A DNA stretch of 52,907 nucleotides from Rubrobacter sp. (GCA_013697825.1 JACCWD010000155.1:1-52907), one strand, 5' to 3'. Positions 32,755-41,663 are shown, numbered from the stretch's first letter. The notes: generated by a model not told the origin, from the letters alone. Numbers and translations: made by a program.

Positions 32755-34192
32755 CCCGAAGGGTCGTAGCCCGGAACCCCTCGCCGCCCTCTTCGTCGGG
32801 CTGGCGGCGTTTTTCGCGTATCTCTTCACCCTCGCCCCGACCGTCGCCTCCAACGACGCGGGGCGCTTCCAGATAGCCGCCCCCCTCCTCGGCACCGGAC
32901 ACCCCACCGGATACCCGACCTTCATCCTCGCCGGAAAGCTCTTCACCTTCCTCCCGTTCGGGGACGCCGCGTATCGGATGAACCTCATGGCGGCGGTCTT
33001 CGGCGGCGTCGCGGTCGCGCTCATGTACCTCGTGGCGCGGGGGATCGGGGCCGGGAAAGCTCCGTCCGCCGGGGCGGCCCTCCTCTTTGCGTTCTCCGCG
33101 ACTTTTTGGGGCGAGGCGACCTGCGCCGAAGTCTATTCGATGCACGCATCCTTCCTCCTCGGCGTTATGTATCTTCTCCTCCGGTGGCGCGAACGCGGCG
33201 GAACCTTCCGCCTCGCGCTCGCGGGCCTCCTCTTCGGACTTTCGCTCGGAAACAACGCCGGGATGGTTCTCCTTGCCCCGGCCTTCCTCATCCTCCTCGT
33301 CGCCGGGAGGTGGAGGAGTTTGTCGTCAAAGATGCTCTTTTCGAGCGGGTTCGCTTCGCTCGTCGGCGTTTCCGTATACGCTTATGTCCCGATCCGGGGC
33401 TTCGCGGGTGCGTGGCACAATTACGGGGATCCGGTGAACGACTGGAACGACGTGTGGCGGCTCGTCTCCGGCGCTCGTTTTCAGGGGCTTATGGGAGCCT
33501 CGCCCCCGGAACTCCTCTTCAACGCGGGCCACTTCCTTTACGAGCTTTCTTCGCAGACCGTATCGCCCTTCGGGTACGTTCTCGCCCTCGCCATGCTCGC
33601 CGGGGGGATTTACGGTGCGTCGAAGGTCTTCGCCCGGGATCGCGTGGTCGGGGCCGCGCTGGCGGCGGCGTTTCTCGCCACGCTCGCGTACGCCCTCGGC
33701 TACGAGATCGACGACATCGCCGTTTATTACATCCCGGTGTACGCGATTATTTTCATCTTCCTCGCCGTCGGGACGACGAGCCTCTCGAACGTTTTCCGCT
33801 CGCCGTGGGTTCCCGCCGCTCCGGTCATCGCCGCCGCGCTCGTCCTCGGCCTCAATTTCTCCGCCGCCGACCGGAGCGATTATTACGACGAGCGCGAGAA
33901 CTCCGAGGCGACCCTCGCCGCCCTCCCCGAGGAGGCCGTCCTTTACGGAAAAACCCCGATAATACCCGCGACGTATCTCACCGAGGTCGAGGGGGAGCGG
34001 GGCGACGTAATTTTGCGGTGGCTCGACGGCGGCACTTTGGGGCGGAGCTTCGAGTCCGACGTCGAAAGCGGACGCCCCGTCTTCTTCATCTCCGACGAAA
34101 GGTACAACGACGAATATTTGCCGTTCGCCGAGAAATACGCCGAAGCCGAGGAGGAGGGGGGGCTTATCCGGCTCGCGCCAAGGTCGCGATGA
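32735..34192 (+). CDS. DUF2723-family polytopic membrane protein
   Basis: A 485-residue membrane protein with 9-11 hydrophobic segments. The family hallmark follows the first helix: LAPTVASNDAGRFQIAAPLLGTGHPTGYPTFIL, equivalent to the SGDsGEl...HPPGYPL motif of DUF2723, a GT-C-like glycosyltransferase group. Its aspartate (SNDAGRF) corresponds to the usual catalytic-type acid. The last 100 residues form a soluble domain. GTG at 32735 lies inside the upstream cold-shock gene, so translation is probably coupled. A role in glycosylating a surface polymer is inferred. Confidence 0.82.
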   Translation: MSALSDSPKGRSPEPLAALFVGLAAFFAYLFTLAPTVASNDAGRFQIAAPLLGTGHPTGYPTFILAGKLFTFLPFGDAAYRMNLMAAVFGGVAVALMYLVARGIGAGKAPSAGAALLFAFSATFWGEATCAEVYSMHASFLLGVMYLLLRWRERGGTFRLALAGLLFGLSLGNNAGMVLLAPAFLILLVAGRWRSLSSKMLFSSGFASLVGVSVYAYVPIRGFAGAWHNYGDPVNDWNDVWRLVSGARFQGLMGASPPELLFNAGHFLYELSSQTVSPFGYVLALAMLAGGIYGASKVFARDRVVGAALAAAFLATLAYALGYEIDDIAVYYIPVYAIIFIFLAVGTTSLSNVFRSPWVPAAPVIAAALVLGLNFSAADRSDYYDERENSEATLAALPEEAVLYGKTPIIPATYLTEVEGERGDVILRWLDGGTLGRSFESDVESGRPVFFISDERYNDEYLPFAEKYAEAEEEGGLIRLAPRSR

Positions 34193-34352
34193 CGCCGAGC
34201 CGCCGACCGGGTTCGTGAGCCGCGCCGCTCCGCGTTTCGCTCCGAAAGGCCGCATTCGCTTTTCTCGGTTTCGTGCCGTATTCGAGCATAGCGTTCCATT
34301 GTCGGAGCTTTCGTGAGCCATGAGGCGCGTACCGCTTCGAGCGCGCCCGGCT

Positions 34353-35042
34353 TCACTCCGAGGTCGGCGCGTTCGGTCGGCTCGGGCGGGCGGCGTCGGT
34401 GGTATCCGGCAAATGAGAGGTGACGGCGAGTTTGGTGAGGCGGGGGGGGGCGCCCTCGGGCCACTCGACGCGGGTGATGGAGGCGTTTTCGGCTCGTTCG
34501 TCGCCCGTGAGGATGTCCTCTCCAAAGAGGTCGCGGAGGAAGGCGCGCATGACGCCGCCGTGGGCGACGACGACGATGCGCGAGCCGGGCGGGTGGCTCG
34601 CGAGTATCTTCGATATCGCCGGGGCGAAGCGGGCGAGTATCTCCTCGTCGGTCTCGGCTCCGATGACGGCCCATCCTTCCTCCTCCGGGACGCTCCGGAA
34701 TTTGGCGATGAGGTCGGGCATGGTACGTTCGCGCTCGGGCCATGTGTTTCCCTCGAACGCCCCGCCGCCGCGCTCGATGAGTCCGTCCACCGGGATGATG
34801 TCGCCGTCGAAGCCGGATTCTCGGGCGACGATCTCCGCCGTCTCGAAAGCTCGGGAGAGAGGACTCGAATAAAAAGCGTCGAGGCGTGTGTCGGCGAGGG
34901 CTTCTCCGGCGGTTCGGGCTTGCTCGCGTCCGAGGTCGGAGAGGGGGAAGTCGAGTTTGCCTTGCCATACTCCGCTCGCGTTCGCGGTGGACTGTCCGTG
35001 GCGGATGAGGATCATCTCTTTGGAGCTTCTGGATTCGGGCAT
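34353..35042 (-). CDS. Histidine phosphatase (phosphoglycerate-mutase-like)
   Basis: A 229-residue member of the histidine phosphatase superfamily. The phosphohistidine motif LIRHGQSTAN is at residues 12-21, the second arginine in YSSPLSRAFETAE, and the catalytic second histidine in VVVAHGGVMRAFL. Length and motif spacing fit a broad-specificity cobC/GpmB-type phosphatase rather than glycolytic mutase. The C-terminal tail (DTTDAARPSRPNAPTSE) looks disordered. It stands alone; the 160 bases downstream hold no gene. Confidence 0.9.
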   Translation of the reverse strand: MPESRSSKEMILIRHGQSTANASGVWQGKLDFPLSDLGREQARTAGEALADTRLDAFYSSPLSRAFETAEIVARESGFDGDIIPVDGLIERGGGAFEGNTWPERERTMPDLIAKFRSVPEEEGWAVIGAETDEEILARFAPAISKILASHPPGSRIVVVAHGGVMRAFLRDLFGEDILTGDERAENASITRVEWPEGAPPRLTKLAVTSHLPDTTDAARPSRPNAPTSE

Positions 35043-35090
35043 GGTCGTAAGGTTAGCCTACGATGGCTGCTTTCGGCAAATTTTCAAGGG

Positions 35091-35099
35091 TGCTAGAAT
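35091..35099 (+). promoter_or_regulatory. Extended -10 promoter TGCTAGAAT
   Basis: Identical to the 9-mer upstream of the cold-shock gene (31920), again followed by CCCGC/GCCGC. It leaves about 40 bases before the ATG at 35141. Confidence 0.55.
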
Positions 35100-35140
35100 C
35101 CCGCTAGCCGTCTGGAGGGATAACCGGGAGGATCGGCTGT

Positions 35141-35992
35141 ATGGAGCGGAGACCGGGTAATTCCGGAGAAGAGTCGCCTGTCGGCGAGGGCGAAAATGCC
35201 ACGCCGGAGTCCACCATGCCCGAGTTCGGCGCGTTCGAGATCGAAGCCGGCGCCCCGCGCCCGGCCACGATCCTGAAGATCGCCGACGGACTCGAGGCGC
35301 GGGGCGGGGAGATCCTCGAATTGTTCAAGGAGGTTTCGTCCCCGAAGGGTCGGGCGGTGTTCCCGATACACCTCCGCCAGGGGGGACGGGAGTTCTTCAT
35401 CGAGGTCGAGACGGGGTCGTGGGAGCCGCGAGCCGTCGAGAGCATTCTTAGCCGGGCTTCGATCCTCCGCTCCTCCGAGAAGGCCGATGCGGAGCTTCGC
35501 ATACTCGGAGCCGGGGCCGTGCCGGAGGATGTGGCGTTCTTCGCGAGCCAGGCTCCCGCCGCGCTTCTCCAACTCGACATGATCGGGGGCGAACTCGAAC
35601 GCCCGGAGGAATTCGCCGAGATGTTCCGATCCTCCGCCGGGAGGCGATGGGGGACGGAGCTTCAATATTCCGTGGACTACCTCCCCCTCGTCGAAGAACT
35701 CCTCGAAGCAGCCTTCGACGCTTTCGAGAACGGGGGCGGGAGGCCGCCCGTCCTCGACGAACTCGTGGAGGGGCTCGGGTGTTTCCTCGGGGAGATCATC
35801 CGCCGCGGAGCGTCGGGCGGGGAGTGGTCGGAGAGCGGGGAATGGGGCGAGGGTGGCATCGTCTTCGAGGCCGGGGGGTTCGCCCTCGACCCTATAGGAA
35901 AAGCCCGCGCCTTCATGTCGGAGGGCGCGGGCGACTCGATCTCATTCTATGCGGGATACGCCCTCGAAGAGATCCGGGGCGACCGCGGATAG
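35141..35992 (+). CDS. Soluble protein of unknown function
   Basis: Not recognised. The 283-residue acidic protein begins with a disordered 35-residue stretch, then folded segments such as PATILKIADGLEARGGEILELFKEVSS and REFFIEVETGSWEPRAVESIL. The C-terminal half has DYLPLVEELLEAAFDAFENG and GGFALDPIGKARAFMSEG. No catalytic motif, signal peptide or membrane helix is seen. ATG at 35141 follows GGGAGG by 9 bases. It has its own promoter and is followed by a convergent glutaredoxin gene. Confidence 0.75.
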   Translation: MERRPGNSGEESPVGEGENATPESTMPEFGAFEIEAGAPRPATILKIADGLEARGGEILELFKEVSSPKGRAVFPIHLRQGGREFFIEVETGSWEPRAVESILSRASILRSSEKADAELRILGAGAVPEDVAFFASQAPAALLQLDMIGGELERPEEFAEMFRSSAGRRWGTELQYSVDYLPLVEELLEAAFDAFENGGGRPPVLDELVEGLGCFLGEIIRRGASGGEWSESGEWGEGGIVFEAGGFALDPIGKARAFMSEGAGDSISFYAGYALEEIRGDRG

Positions 35993-36008
35993 CTTTCCTC
36001 GGATAGTT

Positions 36009-36254
36009 TTACGAGTACCGCTTGCGAAGCTCGCGGATGATGTGGGTCGAGTCGACGAGGACCTCCTCGTCTATGGTGAGGATGGGAATGGCCCTCTGCC
36101 CGGAAAGCTCCATTACTTCGCCCCTCCCGTCGGTGTCGGCGTTCACCGTCTCGTAGTCGAGGCCGAGGCGGTCGAGCTCGCTCTTCACCCGGCGGCAGAA
36201 CGGGCAATAATCTCCGGTGTATAGCTTGATCTTCTCTTGCGTCGCGGTGGTCAT
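36009..36254 (-). CDS. Glutaredoxin/NrdH-type thiol oxidoreductase
   Basis: An 81-residue thioredoxin-fold protein with the active site CPFC at residues 17-20 and the cis-proline region RAIPIL. It reduces disulfides or mixed thiols in the cytoplasm, with glutathione, mycothiol or thioredoxin reductase as possible electron sources. ATG at 36254 is preceded by AAAGGA 6 bases upstream; an in-frame start at 36293 is less likely. It converges on the unknown protein at 35.1-36.0 kb. Confidence 0.9.
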   Translation of the reverse strand: MTTATQEKIKLYTGDYCPFCRRVKSELDRLGLDYETVNADTDGRGEVMELSGQRAIPILTIDEEVLVDSTHIIRELRKRYS

Positions 36255-36501
36255 GCTTTCCTTTCTTCTTCTGTCAATACGATCCTCAGACAATGCGGAT
36301 TATATCCCACACGCTTTTCCGTCTCGGTAAAGGCATCACAAGGGTGAACCTCCGTCTCGGGTGATGGTGTATCTCAAGCTGAAGTTCAAGCTCGTCGAAA
36401 ACTTTTCCGGGGCGTGTCTTTTTGCATGGGTCGGTTGGCTAAACTCCACATGTCGTGCTAGCCTTTTCGATGCGCGGGGTGCCTTCGGGGTTTCCGACGC
36501 G

Positions 36502-36532
36502 CTGACTCGTTAGCGGGTGCCAAAGGTATACA
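36502..36532 (+). promoter_or_regulatory. Possible promoter of the VanW-like gene
   Basis: CTGACT (36502-36507) and TATACA (36527-36532) are 19 bases apart, so the fit is only moderate. The region 36294-36565 contains no gene. CGCT-gactcgtt-AGCG forms a small hairpin around the -35. Confidence 0.35.
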
Positions 36533-36565
36533 TACACGCACGTCGTGTGAGATGGAGGTTGAGTC

Positions 36566-38275
36566 ATCCTTAAGAGGCCGGGTAAAAAGTCTGGTTCCGG
36601 CAGGAACGGGGGTTTCCGGGCGGAGGAGTCGTCCGGCCGCCGCCGGGTCGGAGCGGCCATAGCCGGGCCGATACTCATTATTTGCGCCATCGTCGCCGTG
36701 CTCGCCGCCTTCGACTATTCGATGAACAATGGGAACATTTACCGTGGCGTCTCCGCCGGAAGCGTGGAACTCGGCGGCCTCACGCCGGAGCAGGCCGAGG
36801 CGGCGATCAACGAAGAGGCGACCGGGGCTTTGCGCGAGGTGAGCTTCTCGGGGCCGGAGGAGTACACGTTCTCCGCCGAGGAGATGGGCATTGACTACGA
36901 CGTCGCGGCCACCGTCGAGGAGGCATACGCCGTCGGGCGCGAGGGTGGTGTGTTCGAGAGGATCTCCGAGCGTTTCCAGGGGATGTATGGGACGGTCGAA
37001 GTCGAGCCGGACGTGGAATTCGCGCCGGAGAGGGCGCGGGCGCAGGTCGAGGGGATCGCCGCCGAACTCAACGCCGAGGCGAACGAGGCCGGGGTGGAGA
37101 TAGTCGGCCCGGAAGTCGCGGTCTCGGGCTCGAGCGAGGGCTACCAGATGGACATGCGGGCCACGATGGAGAACGTGGACACCGCCGTCGAGGACATGAG
37201 CGGCGAGGTCGAGATCGTCGGTGAAACCCTCACCCCGCAACTCGTAACGGCGGAGGCCGAGCGGGCCGCCGAGAGGGCGCGGGGCGCGATGGACGGGCAG
37301 CTCGTCGTGAGCGGGGCGGGCGAGCAGTGGACGGTATCCCCGGCGGCGATCGGGGCTTCGCTCGCCGTCACCACCGAGGGCGGGGATTTCCAGGTCGCCT
37401 TCGACCGACAGGCGATGAGGGAGAACCTCGGGGCCGTGTACGAGACGATAAACCAGGCTCCCGTCGAGGCGAGCTACGAGGTGAGCGGCACGGACGTCTC
37501 GGTCTCGCCGGGTCGGGAAGGCCGGACGATAGAAAACCAGCGGTTCCTCGACGACATCGAGGCGAACATCTTCGGTGGGCAGCGCGAGTTCCAGATCCCC
37601 ATCGCCGTCGCGACCCCCGAGATGACGACCGAGCAGGCCGAGGCGATGAAGCCGACCGAGATGCTCGGCGAGTACTCGACGAACTATCTCACGTACGACG
37701 ACACGCCGGGGAGGGTGACGAACCTCGAGATCGGCTCGGAGGCCGTGGACGGACAACTCGTCGCGCCGGGCGAGGTCTTCTCGTTCAACGCGCTCGCCTC
37801 CCAGTACGACTACGAGGCTGCGGGCGCGATCATTGACGGACAGGTTGACGAGGCCGACGGCGGCGGCCTCTGCCAAGTTTCCTCGACTCTGTACATGGCC
37901 GCGAACTACGCCGGACTCGAGATCGTCGAGCGCCATCCGCACTTCGCGGAGCTTCCGTACATACAGCCCGGCTTCGACGCCACCGTGTGGTTCGGCGCGC
38001 TGGACATGCAGTTCCGAAACACCACCGACGGATACATCCTCATCGAAGAGACCCTCGACGAGGAGAGCGGCGAAGTCTATTCGGCAATACACGGCGTCCC
38101 GCAAAACGTCTCCGTCGAAATGGAGTCCGAGCAAACCCTCGACACCACCGACTCCGAAGGGAACCCCGTCACCGAGTGGGACACGTTCAAAACCGTCGCC
38201 CGCGACGGGCAGGTCGAGTTCGACGGCCTCTTCCACACCGACCGCTACGAATTCCTCGAACCCGGCGAAGAGTGA
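36566..38275 (+). CDS. VanW-family envelope protein with an apparent ATC start
   Basis: The visible protein is a VanW-family protein: two or more PG-binding-type repeats (GLTPEQAEAAINE...; VSPAAIGASL) and then the VanW domain with VAPGEVFSFNALAS and GGGLCQVSSTLYMAA. The first in-frame standard codon, GTG at 36698, lies inside the membrane helix. Reading 44 codons upstream gives a basic cytoplasmic tail (ILKRPGKKSGSGRNGG) and a complete helix (AAIAGPILIICAIVAVLAAF), with no stop. GGAGGT at 36554-36559 lies 6 bases before ATC 36566; no ATG, GTG or TTG exists there. ATC is therefore taken as the start. It ends in a perfect terminator. Confidence 0.85.
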   Translation: MLKRPGKKSGSGRNGGFRAEESSGRRRVGAAIAGPILIICAIVAVLAAFDYSMNNGNIYRGVSAGSVELGGLTPEQAEAAINEEATGALREVSFSGPEEYTFSAEEMGIDYDVAATVEEAYAVGREGGVFERISERFQGMYGTVEVEPDVEFAPERARAQVEGIAAELNAEANEAGVEIVGPEVAVSGSSEGYQMDMRATMENVDTAVEDMSGEVEIVGETLTPQLVTAEAERAAERARGAMDGQLVVSGAGEQWTVSPAAIGASLAVTTEGGDFQVAFDRQAMRENLGAVYETINQAPVEASYEVSGTDVSVSPGREGRTIENQRFLDDIEANIFGGQREFQIPIAVATPEMTTEQAEAMKPTEMLGEYSTNYLTYDDTPGRVTNLEIGSEAVDGQLVAPGEVFSFNALASQYDYEAAGAIIDGQVDEADGGGLCQVSSTLYMAANYAGLEIVERHPHFAELPYIQPGFDATVWFGALDMQFRNTTDGYILIEETLDEESGEVYSAIHGVPQNVSVEMESEQTLDTTDSEGNPVTEWDTFKTVARDGQVEFDGLFHTDRYEFLEPGEE

Positions 38276-38314
38276 GGAAATACCCGGGATTTGTCCCACC
38301 CCCCGAGATGAGAT

Positions 38315-38360
38315 AAAAAAGAAACGCCCGCTCCCGAGTATGGAGCGGGCGTTTCTTTAT
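38315..38360. terminator. Bidirectional Rho-independent terminator
   Basis: GAAACGCCCGCTC (38321-38333) pairs perfectly with GAGCGGGCGTTTC (38343-38355) around a 9-base loop. It is followed by TTTATT on the plus strand and by a T run from AAAAAA (38315-38320) on the minus strand. It serves the VanW gene and possibly the convergent RidA operon, whose stop is 180 bases away. Confidence 0.93.
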
Positions 38361-38534
38361 TCGACGCCGACCGGATCCGACCGGTGGCGGATTCGTGAGA
38401 TCACAGCCGACGCGAAGCCCCCGACCGAATTTCCGTGCGAGGGTGATCCCCGACCTTACGAAGCGATCGTGGGCGAGCGCCTCACGATTGATTTCACGAA
38501 GGATTTCACGAAGCGAAGCGATCTCATGCGAATG

Positions 38535-38999
38535 TCATTCGCCGGTGGTGGCGATGATCTCGACTTCGACGGGGGTGTTCATCGGAAGCTCGGCGACCCC
38601 GACGGCGCTGCGGGCGTGAACCCCGGATTCTCCGAAGACCTCGCCGATGAAGTCCGAAGCTCCGTTCACGACCTTTGGCTGATCCGTGAACCCCTCCGCC
38701 GAGGCCACGAAGCCGACGACCTTCACGATGCCCCCGAGGTTGTCGAGGCCGCCGACCTTCTCGGCCGCGGCGGCGAGTGCGTTCAGCGCGCACAGCCGAG
38801 CCGCTTTTTGCGCCTCCTCGACGGAGACCTCCGCGCCGACCTTCCCGGTCGCGGAGAGTTCTCCGTCCTCGAACGGAAGTTGCCCGGCGGTGAAGACGAG
38901 GTTCCCGGCTCGCGTCGCCGGGACGTATGACCCGGCGGGGGAGGGGACTTCCGGGAGTTCGACGCCGAGCGAGGCGAGGTTTTCCGACGGCGATGTCAT
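38535..38999 (-). CDS. RidA/YjgF-family protein
   Basis: A 154-residue RidA/YjgF-family protein, a family that hydrolyses reactive enamines and imines. LVFTAGQLPFEDG and the late VAELPMNTPVEVEIIAT match the family's first strands and last strand. Segment layout and length fit the somewhat longer YjgF-like subgroup (DUF-type) in which the usual catalytic arginine is replaced by proline-threonine-rich sequence, so imine-deaminase activity is uncertain. Its ATG overlaps the flavin reductase stop (ATGA), so the pair is one operon. Confidence 0.87.
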   Translation of the reverse strand: MTSPSENLASLGVELPEVPSPAGSYVPATRAGNLVFTAGQLPFEDGELSATGKVGAEVSVEEAQKAARLCALNALAAAAEKVGGLDNLGGIVKVVGFVASAEGFTDQPKVVNGASDFIGEVFGESGVHARSAVGVAELPMNTPVEVEIIATTGE

Positions 39000-39505
39000 C
39001 GGAGGATCGTCTCTTCATATTCGGAGGGGTCGTATATGAGCGGGAGGTCGTGGCCGAGGGTGTCTCCGGCGACGACTTCGCCGATGAGGACGGTGTGGTC
39101 CCCGGCCCTCGCGGTGTCGAGGAGCCGGCAGTCGAGGAATGCGATGCAGTCGAGGAGGAACGGCGAGCCGGACGGGGTCAGGCCGTACGGGACGCCGAGG
39201 AGCTTGTCGTTGTATTCGCCGCTCGTCTCGGAGAAGTGGGTCGCGACGTTCACTTGATCCTCGCGGAGCGCGGAGAGCGCGAACGTCCCGCTCTCCAAAA
39301 GTATGTCGTGGGAATATCGGTCGTTCTTCACGGCGACGGCGACGGCGGGAGGCTTCTCGGAGGTTTGCATCACCCACGAGGCGGTCATCGCGTTCGACTG
39401 GCGGCCCCGGCGCGTGCCGAGTACGTAAACGCCGTGCGTGAGATAGCGCATCGCGCCGAGGATGCTCCCCCGCTCATGGATGATGTCGTTTGGGTCAGTG
39501 TCCAA
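38996..39505 (-). CDS. Flavin reductase-like domain protein
   Basis: A 169-residue FMN-binding split-barrel of the flavin-reductase family. YVLGTRRGRQSNAMTASWVMQTSEKPPAVAVAV is the flavin-binding segment, followed by FALSALREDQ and a histidine-rich stretch (THFSETSGEYNDK). It reduces free FMN or FAD with NAD(P)H for a monooxygenase or acts alone. TTG at 39505 has GGAGA 5 bases upstream. It is coupled to the RidA gene by a 4-base overlap and diverges from prsW. Confidence 0.87.
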   Translation of the reverse strand: MDTDPNDIIHERGSILGAMRYLTHGVYVLGTRRGRQSNAMTASWVMQTSEKPPAVAVAVKNDRYSHDILLESGTFALSALREDQVNVATHFSETSGEYNDKLLGVPYGLTPSGSPFLLDCIAFLDCRLLDTARAGDHTVLIGEVVAGDTLGHDLPLIYDPSEYEETILR

Positions 39506-39560
39506 AATTCTCCATTCTCGATGGTTCGGACTGTGTATGCGCCATTCTATCAGCAGCGAG

Positions 39561-39612
39561 TATACTGCCCGTTATGGCGAATTTCGGGAAAGCCGGAGAA
39601 ACCTTCACGTGA
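39561..39612 (+). promoter_or_regulatory. TATACT promoter box and 12-residue leader ORF before prsW
   Basis: TATACT at 39561-39566 is 7 bases before an ATG at 39574, which opens MANFGKAGETFT and stops at 39610-39612. That TGA overlaps the prsW GTG (39609). If transcription starts near 39573 the small ORF is leaderless and its translation would end on the prsW start codon. Confidence 0.35.
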
Positions 39613-40580
39613 GCGGAACCCTCGTCGCCGTCGGAATTTTGCAAACTCTCATATACCTCGTCTTCATCCGCTCCATAGACCTTTACGAGCGCGAGCCTCT
39701 CCGATACGTCATCCCCGTCTTCATATGGGGTTTCTCCGTGGCGGTCGTCCTCTCGCTCGCTTTCAACGCCCTCTTCGCCTTCACCCTCACCTCGATCGCC
39801 GGGGCCGGAGTCGCCGACTTTTTGACCGTCGTGGTCGGCGCGCCCGTCATCGAAGAGTCCTCGAAGGGGTTCGCGCTCCTCATCGTGTTCGCCATCTCGT
39901 ACGCCTTCGCCCGGCGGCGCGGGGCCATCGAGTTCTCCGGCGTGATGGACGGCATCGTGTACGGCTCGGCGGTCGGGTTCGGGTTCTCGATCGCCGAGGA
40001 TATTTTTTACTACGCGCAGTTCGGGTCGGAGACTTTCGTCGTCCGCCGCATTTTCGGCGGCTTCGCGCACGCGGCTTTCACGTCGCTGATCGGCATCGGT
40101 ATCGGCCTCATCCCGTGGGTGAGGAGCGTGTTCTTGAAGGTCGCCCTCCCCATACTCGGCCTCCTCGGCGCGATGCTCCTCCACGCCGTCTTCAATCTCA
40201 CCGCGACGCTCTTCGGAGTCCTCGCGTACGCCGTCCTCTTCCTCATCGTCCTCGCGTACATCGTCCTCATCATCGTGTGGCTCTCCGTCGAGCGACGGGC
40301 GATCCGCGAGGAGCTTCGCGACGAGGTCGCCTCCGGCCTCATCTCCGCCGAGGAATACCGGGTTTTGCCGACGTATTTCAAACGGAAAGCCCGGTACATC
40401 GGCCACATCTCCTCCGGACACCTCTCGACGTGGCTCACCGAGCGGAAAGCCCACAACGCCGCCGTGGATCTCGCCCTCGCCAAACGTATCTCGCGCGACC
40501 GGCGGACGGACTCGCAAACACAACGAATAAACGCCCTCCGGTCGAGAATCGCCTCCTCGAAAACCCACGCCCCCCGATGA
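39609..40580 (+). CDS. PrsW-family intramembrane metalloprotease
   Basis: A 323-residue membrane protein with about eight hydrophobic segments. The Glu-Glu-x-x-Lys motif (EESSK, Glu82-Glu83, Lys86) and the downstream histidines in FAHAAFTSL and LLHAVFNL match the PrsW/CPBP-like active site. PrsW cleaves an anti-sigma factor in Bacillus, but no anti-sigma gene is adjacent here. The C-terminal 80 residues are basic and soluble. GTG at 39609 has GGAG about 10 bases upstream and overlaps a 12-residue leader ORF. Confidence 0.82.
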   Translation: MSGTLVAVGILQTLIYLVFIRSIDLYEREPLRYVIPVFIWGFSVAVVLSLAFNALFAFTLTSIAGAGVADFLTVVVGAPVIEESSKGFALLIVFAISYAFARRRGAIEFSGVMDGIVYGSAVGFGFSIAEDIFYYAQFGSETFVVRRIFGGFAHAAFTSLIGIGIGLIPWVRSVFLKVALPILGLLGAMLLHAVFNLTATLFGVLAYAVLFLIVLAYIVLIIVWLSVERRAIREELRDEVASGLISAEEYRVLPTYFKRKARYIGHISSGHLSTWLTERKAHNAAVDLALAKRISRDRRTDSQTQRINALRSRIASSKTHAPR

Positions 40581-41063
40581 AGCACGGGAAGCCGAACGCC
40601 GATCCGCCCCGGCAAAACGTCTCCGCTTGCGGAAACGGAGCCGATACGGGATGACCCCGGCACTCTCTCCGAGAAGCTTCGCGCATGGAGGCGCGGCATG
40701 TTTCGCCTCTACGAAGACGCTCCGCAAACGAGACGCGCCGACGCGCGAATTTCGGATGACCGCTCCGTCATCCCCACCGGGGAGCTTCTCGCGCGGAGCC
40801 GTCTCCACGAAGACGCTCCGCCCCTCGAACGGGCGACCCTTCGCCCGGAGTCGGTGCGCCGATGGCTTGCCGGAGCGGGCCGTACGTGTCGAAGCCGTCC
40901 GAAACGCCTTCCCCCGAACCCCGTGGACGCGCCCCGCCCCGACCGCAAACCGCGCCGTGCCGGACGGGGCGAGACACCTTCTCCGAAACCGACGAACCAC
41001 CGATGAGACACCCTCGACCGAACCTCGCCCGGCGCGAACGCCGAACGGCGTGCCGGAGGCCGC
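40581..41063. other. 480-base spacer without a recognisable gene
   Basis: Strongly GC-rich and almost free of stops in one frame, but translations are arginine- and proline-rich and unlike a folded protein. A direct repeat with core ACGAAGACGCTCCGC occurs at about 40709 and 40805. No promoter was found. It ends directly at the mobA start. Confidence 0.55.
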
Positions 41064-41663
41064 ATGAAGCGCGGCATATCCGGCGTCATCCTCGCCGGAG
41101 GGTCGAGCCGAAGACTTCCCGGAGCCGACAAACTCTCCCTCGATGTCGGCGGGGCGAAGCTCATCGAGCGCGTGCGTCGCACGCTCACCGAATTTTGCCC
41201 GGAGATCATCGTCGCCGGAGACGGCGGAGTGGACGCGAGCCTCCCGGGAGCGCGGCGCGTCCCGGACTCCCGCCTCGGCGGGGAAGGCCCGCTCGCCGGA
41301 CTCGAAGCGGGACTCCGGGCATCGTCGAACGACATCGTCTTCGCCGCCGCCGGGGACATGCCGTTCCTCTCGCCCGAACTCGCCGCCCATCTTTGCGAAC
41401 TCGTCGAGAAGGGGAATCTCTCCGCCGCCGTCCCGGTTTACGAAGGAAGGGCGCACCCGCTTTGCGCGGCGTACCACCGGGAGGTCGCCGAAGGCGTCTC
41501 CGCCGCGCTCGACGGCGGAACCCGTTCGATGGCGGGTTTTCTCGCGACGCTCGGGCGTGTCGAGCACGTCGAGGAAAAACTCCCGCTCTTCGGCGACCCC
41601 GGACGATTTTTGATGAACGTGAACTCGCCGGAAGACCTCGAGCGCGCCCGGAGCCTCGCATGA
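41064..41663 (+). CDS. mobA: Molybdenum cofactor guanylyltransferase
   Basis: A 199-residue MobA protein, transferring GMP from GTP to the molybdopterin cofactor. VILAGGSSRRLPGADKLSLDVGG (residues 8-30) is the GTP-binding loop (family LAGGxSxRMGxDK), and AAAGDMPFLSPE contains the metal-binding aspartate. MNVNSPEDLERA near the C-terminus is also typical. No molybdopterin-synthesis gene is adjacent. A 4-base overlap at the stop (ATGA) opens a frame into the next spacer. Confidence 0.92.
   Translation: MKRGISGVILAGGSSRRLPGADKLSLDVGGAKLIERVRRTLTEFCPEIIVAGDGGVDASLPGARRVPDSRLGGEGPLAGLEAGLRASSNDIVFAAAGDMPFLSPELAAHLCELVEKGNLSAAVPVYEGRAHPLCAAYHREVAEGVSAALDGGTRSMAGFLATLGRVEHVEEKLPLFGDPGRFLMNVNSPEDLERARSLA

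Noticed and set aside
40627..41067. 146-residue frame before mobA
   Set aside because: Low-complexity Arg/Pro/Ser/Thr sequence, weak start, direct repeat inside; better read as spacer.
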